From contig JAPWDM010000022.1 in NCBI GenBank assembly GCA_035578155.1, positions 1,426,001 through 1,490,000 on the forward strand: DNA of 64,000 nt. Reading direction: 5' to 3'. Shown in pieces: positions 61,510-64,000 of the stretch. Made by a program: the position numbers and the translations under genes. Below the pieces are notes generated by a model that saw only the letters and a program-made list of their open reading frames with translations, was not told the origin of the DNA and ran no database searches. The stretch is from Brachynemurus nebulosus (taxonomy: Eukaryota; Arthropoda; Insecta; Neuroptera; Myrmeleontidae). Each line of letters opens with the position of its first letter. Position 1 is the first letter of the stretch.

Positions 61510-61780
61510 AAAATACCCCTGTCGCAGCATCTGCATAACATAGCGAATTTCCAATCATAAAAGTTACTTTTTTTCGAAAACCCGCTTACCTAGAATAATG
61601 GTTCAAAAGGTATTTTCTGTGATTTTCTTGGTTCTTTACCACAATGTAAAAAAAATTGGAAAAACTTTTAAATTTTGGCAAATTGTTTGCAAAAAACTCA
61701 TTTTTTTGAGGTTTTTGGAATTGGACGTGTCTGACTGGAGAACTCATACAAAATTTTTGGACTTCCAACGTTTTATTGTT
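61510..61780 (-). repeat. Repeat family X, copy 4 (inverted)
   Basis: Module B (complement of atgctgcgacaggggtatt) at about 61515-61540 and module A (agacacgtccaattcc on the minus strand) near 61730, about 190 bp apart, the same spacing as in the hAT element at 33740. The frames 61586-61849 are not supported as genes. Confidence 0.65.
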
Positions 61781-62019
61781 TTATTATATTTGCATCCCAA
61801 ACTAGTATCTAGCATCCAAAATGAATTTCTCGGAAATATAGGCACTTAAATTTTCGAAATTTCTAAATTAATTTAAAAAAAAATAGAGTTAGTCTCCAGA
61901 AATTTTGTATTATGGTAAATTTAATTTAATAAATGACAAGTATATAAGTATAGTAATTATAAAGCATTCGCATAGAACAATAGTTTTAAGTATACATGTA
62001 CATAAGCAAAATAATTTTT

Positions 62020-62480
62020 GAATTTTCCTGAAGGAAGGAAATATTTTCCCGTAATAAAAAGTATCCTAAATGTTGACGCAGGTAATAAGTTATCACTACA
62101 CCAGATTTCATAAAAATCCGTTCAATAGTTTTCGCGTAATATGTGCACATGCTCAAAAAGTTTTTTTATTTTCCTGTGGGAATGAGCCACTTTCCCGAAA
62201 TAAAAAGTATCTGAGATGCTGACTCAGGCAATAAGTTATCACCACACCAAATTGCATCAAAATCCGTTCAATAGTTTTTGCGTACTGTATGCACATGCTC
62301 AACATGGTTTTTCCATTTTCCCGTGGGAATGAGACATTTTCTCGAAGTAGAAAGTAGAAAGTATCTTAGATGTTGATCCGGGTAATAAGTTGTCAGGACA
62401 CCAAATTTCATTAAAATTCATCCAGTAGTTTTTGTTTGATGCGTGAACAGACGAACAGACAGACAGACAGACAGACAGAC
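62020..62480 (+). repeat. Tandem repeat of about 150-bp units with (GACA)n tail, W-like
   Basis: 'aataagttatcac.acacca' recurs at about 62083, 62231 and 62384 (spacings about 150). Each unit also has 'ttttccc.tgggaatgag' and 'aaatccgttcaatagttttt'. It ends in (GACA)n at 62455-62479. The plan matches repeat W at 15-19 kb, but the sequence is a different subfamily. Confidence 0.7.
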
Positions 62481-63770
62481 AAAAATTTTAAAAATCGCTG
62501 TTTTGATATCTACATCGATAACTATTTACAGTATCTACACAATTTTTAAAAAATATTCTCTATACAGAAACGGTCTCGTTACATTTGTATTATATCTATA
62601 GATTACCTATTAATGGCTCTTTATATAAAATATTAATTTTTTTTTCAAAATAAATCGCCCCCTGTTCTAGGAAATATATATTTTTTAAATTTTTATAAAA
62701 TTTCTTATGAAAGTGAGCTTCTTAGACAATTTTATTTTCAAGAAAATGTATTAAAACTTGAACATTTAAATGTTGGCAATTTCTGTATTGTGGCGCTATC
62801 AGTTGTCCGCGTGAGTTAACTACTTTTTTTAAAAGTTCGAATAAAATTCCAGTCATTTTAATTTTTAATTGTTCAGGAACTTCAGTATCATAGAAGCAAG
62901 CAAAATAATATTACAATTTATTTATGTGGATACATATATGATGGAAAGTTAAGAAAAGAAAATGTTTTTTTGGAAGTTCGTGCTTAAGGTAAAATTGAAA
63001 AAACTTGGAAAATTTAATTAGTAATTAATTTTTTAAAAATATTTTTAGGTTTGGTTGTAAATGAATCTACTGTTGATCTTTTAATATGATACTGAACTAT
63101 TCATTATTTAAAATGAAAAATTGTGTACTTATTAGATGATGAAAATAAAAAATTAGTAGTTTGAAAAACCGGAACAAATTGAAGTATAAAGTCTGTCGGG
63201 ACACCGGAGCTAGAAACGTGACAAATCCGGGAAAACCAAGACGTATGGACACTCTACACGGATTGTGAATGTTATAGACTTTAAGTTTTGATTTTTAAGC
63301 ATATTATGAGTGAAATTGAAAATTAACAACGTGTGAAATTTGACATTTTAGTTAAAGTGCATATAAAATATAATACCTACATGTTTTTATAAAAATGCAA
63401 ATATAAATAAATGTTTTCTGTGTTTTTTTTTATTTTAATTGTTATTAATTATTTGGCTTTTTTAATAATTTAGAATTTTTCTGTCAAATGAATAAATTCT
63501 GAAAATATGAATTTATGACATAATTTCAGTAAAAGTGAAAATGAAATTTTTCACCCACACTTTTGTAGTGCCAATGTACATCACTGGATCCCAATTTTCA
63601 AATGGATAGATAATTTCAGTAGCGTAGAAACTAATTATTAAAAAATTGCAAACCAATTGTGTTTATATGATAATACGTACTTATAAAAAAATGTTTATAT
63701 ACGTGTTCTTCCGAAAATCGTAAATAATTAACTTTCTCTCGATGAAGTTGGATTGACAAACATTTACATT
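62481..63770. other. Unassigned A+T-rich DNA
   Basis: No gene or repeat recognised. Confidence 0.5.
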
Positions 63771-64000
63771 AGGGATGTTATGGATATTCGTAACCGTAAC
63801 TAAAACTACCGATATCCGAAATAATTAAATATCCGAAACCGAAAGCGTATACGAAAATGAAAGTTTATAAGTCTAGCAAGTACTTAACACATTAATATTT
63901 TTTGTATATATCAATATCTAAAAATATTTCAGTCCCTTTTTGACAATCTTGCCAGAAATTAAACACTTTTTTAAATATTTTTATTGTTAAAATCGAAACG
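63771..64000. mobile_element. Possible end of a hAT-type element running out of the window
   Basis: 'tagggatgttatggatattc' followed by 'gtaaccgtaact' and repeated 'gatatccga' words resembles the terminal region of BED-finger hAT elements, where ends such as TAGGGATG precede many CCG-rich words. The other end would be outside the window. Weak evidence. Confidence 0.3.

Overview
The window is A+T-rich eukaryotic DNA packed with transposable elements, and I see no host gene in it. The element types are Jockey and RTE-like LINEs, two Penelope-like elements, a Gypsy-type LTR element, mariner, pogo, a Kolobok-like TTAA element, hAT, a piggyBac-like element, foldback elements and many MITEs. Together with long (TA)n tracts and TTAGG-rich minisatellite DNA, these suggest an arthropod, most likely an insect. 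I cannot name the order. No tRNA, rRNA or CRISPR array was seen.

Layout. 0-10 kb: a 410-bp hAT derivative with 8-bp target duplication, a near-perfect palindrome with arms of about 620 bp, a deleted mariner, and a LINE C-terminal ORF ending in a (TA)n tract. 10-25 kb: two 515-bp hairpin elements in inverted orientation, a pogo pseudogene, a Penelope-like element with inverted terminal repeats that splits an older tandem repeat, a 760-bp foldback, and a 255-bp tandem satellite. 26-34 kb: a 5'-truncated LINE inside a MITE, then the only long intact gene of the window (Jockey ORF2, 910 aa, minus strand) lying in the 3' part of a second Penelope-like element, then a 754-bp hAT derivative with a perfect 8-bp duplication. 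34-46 kb: mostly unrecognised A+T-rich DNA plus a 1.3-kb foldback built of short tandem repeats with a 9-bp target duplication, and a TTAA MITE. 46-49 kb: a 2.6-kb Kolobok-like element with TTAA duplications and a transposase broken by two frameshifts. 49.5-57.6 kb: a foldback with arms of about 500 bp whose right arm holds a 6.07-kb LTR retrotransposon. Its two 2114-bp LTRs differ at only one base that I could find, yet its pol is decayed. 57.9-64 kb: a piggyBac-like element, further MITEs, and copies of repeats already met earlier.

How it works together. Insertions are nested inside insertions, so relative ages can be read: the LTR element is younger than its foldback host, the Penelope-like element is younger than repeat W, the Kolobok-like element is younger than repeat X, and the truncated LINE is younger than its MITE. 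Apart from the Jockey ORF2, every recognisable protein is truncated or frameshifted. Most mobile units here are non-autonomous and would have needed enzymes made elsewhere in the genome. Letters W, X, Y and Z are names I gave to unclassified repeat families within this window.
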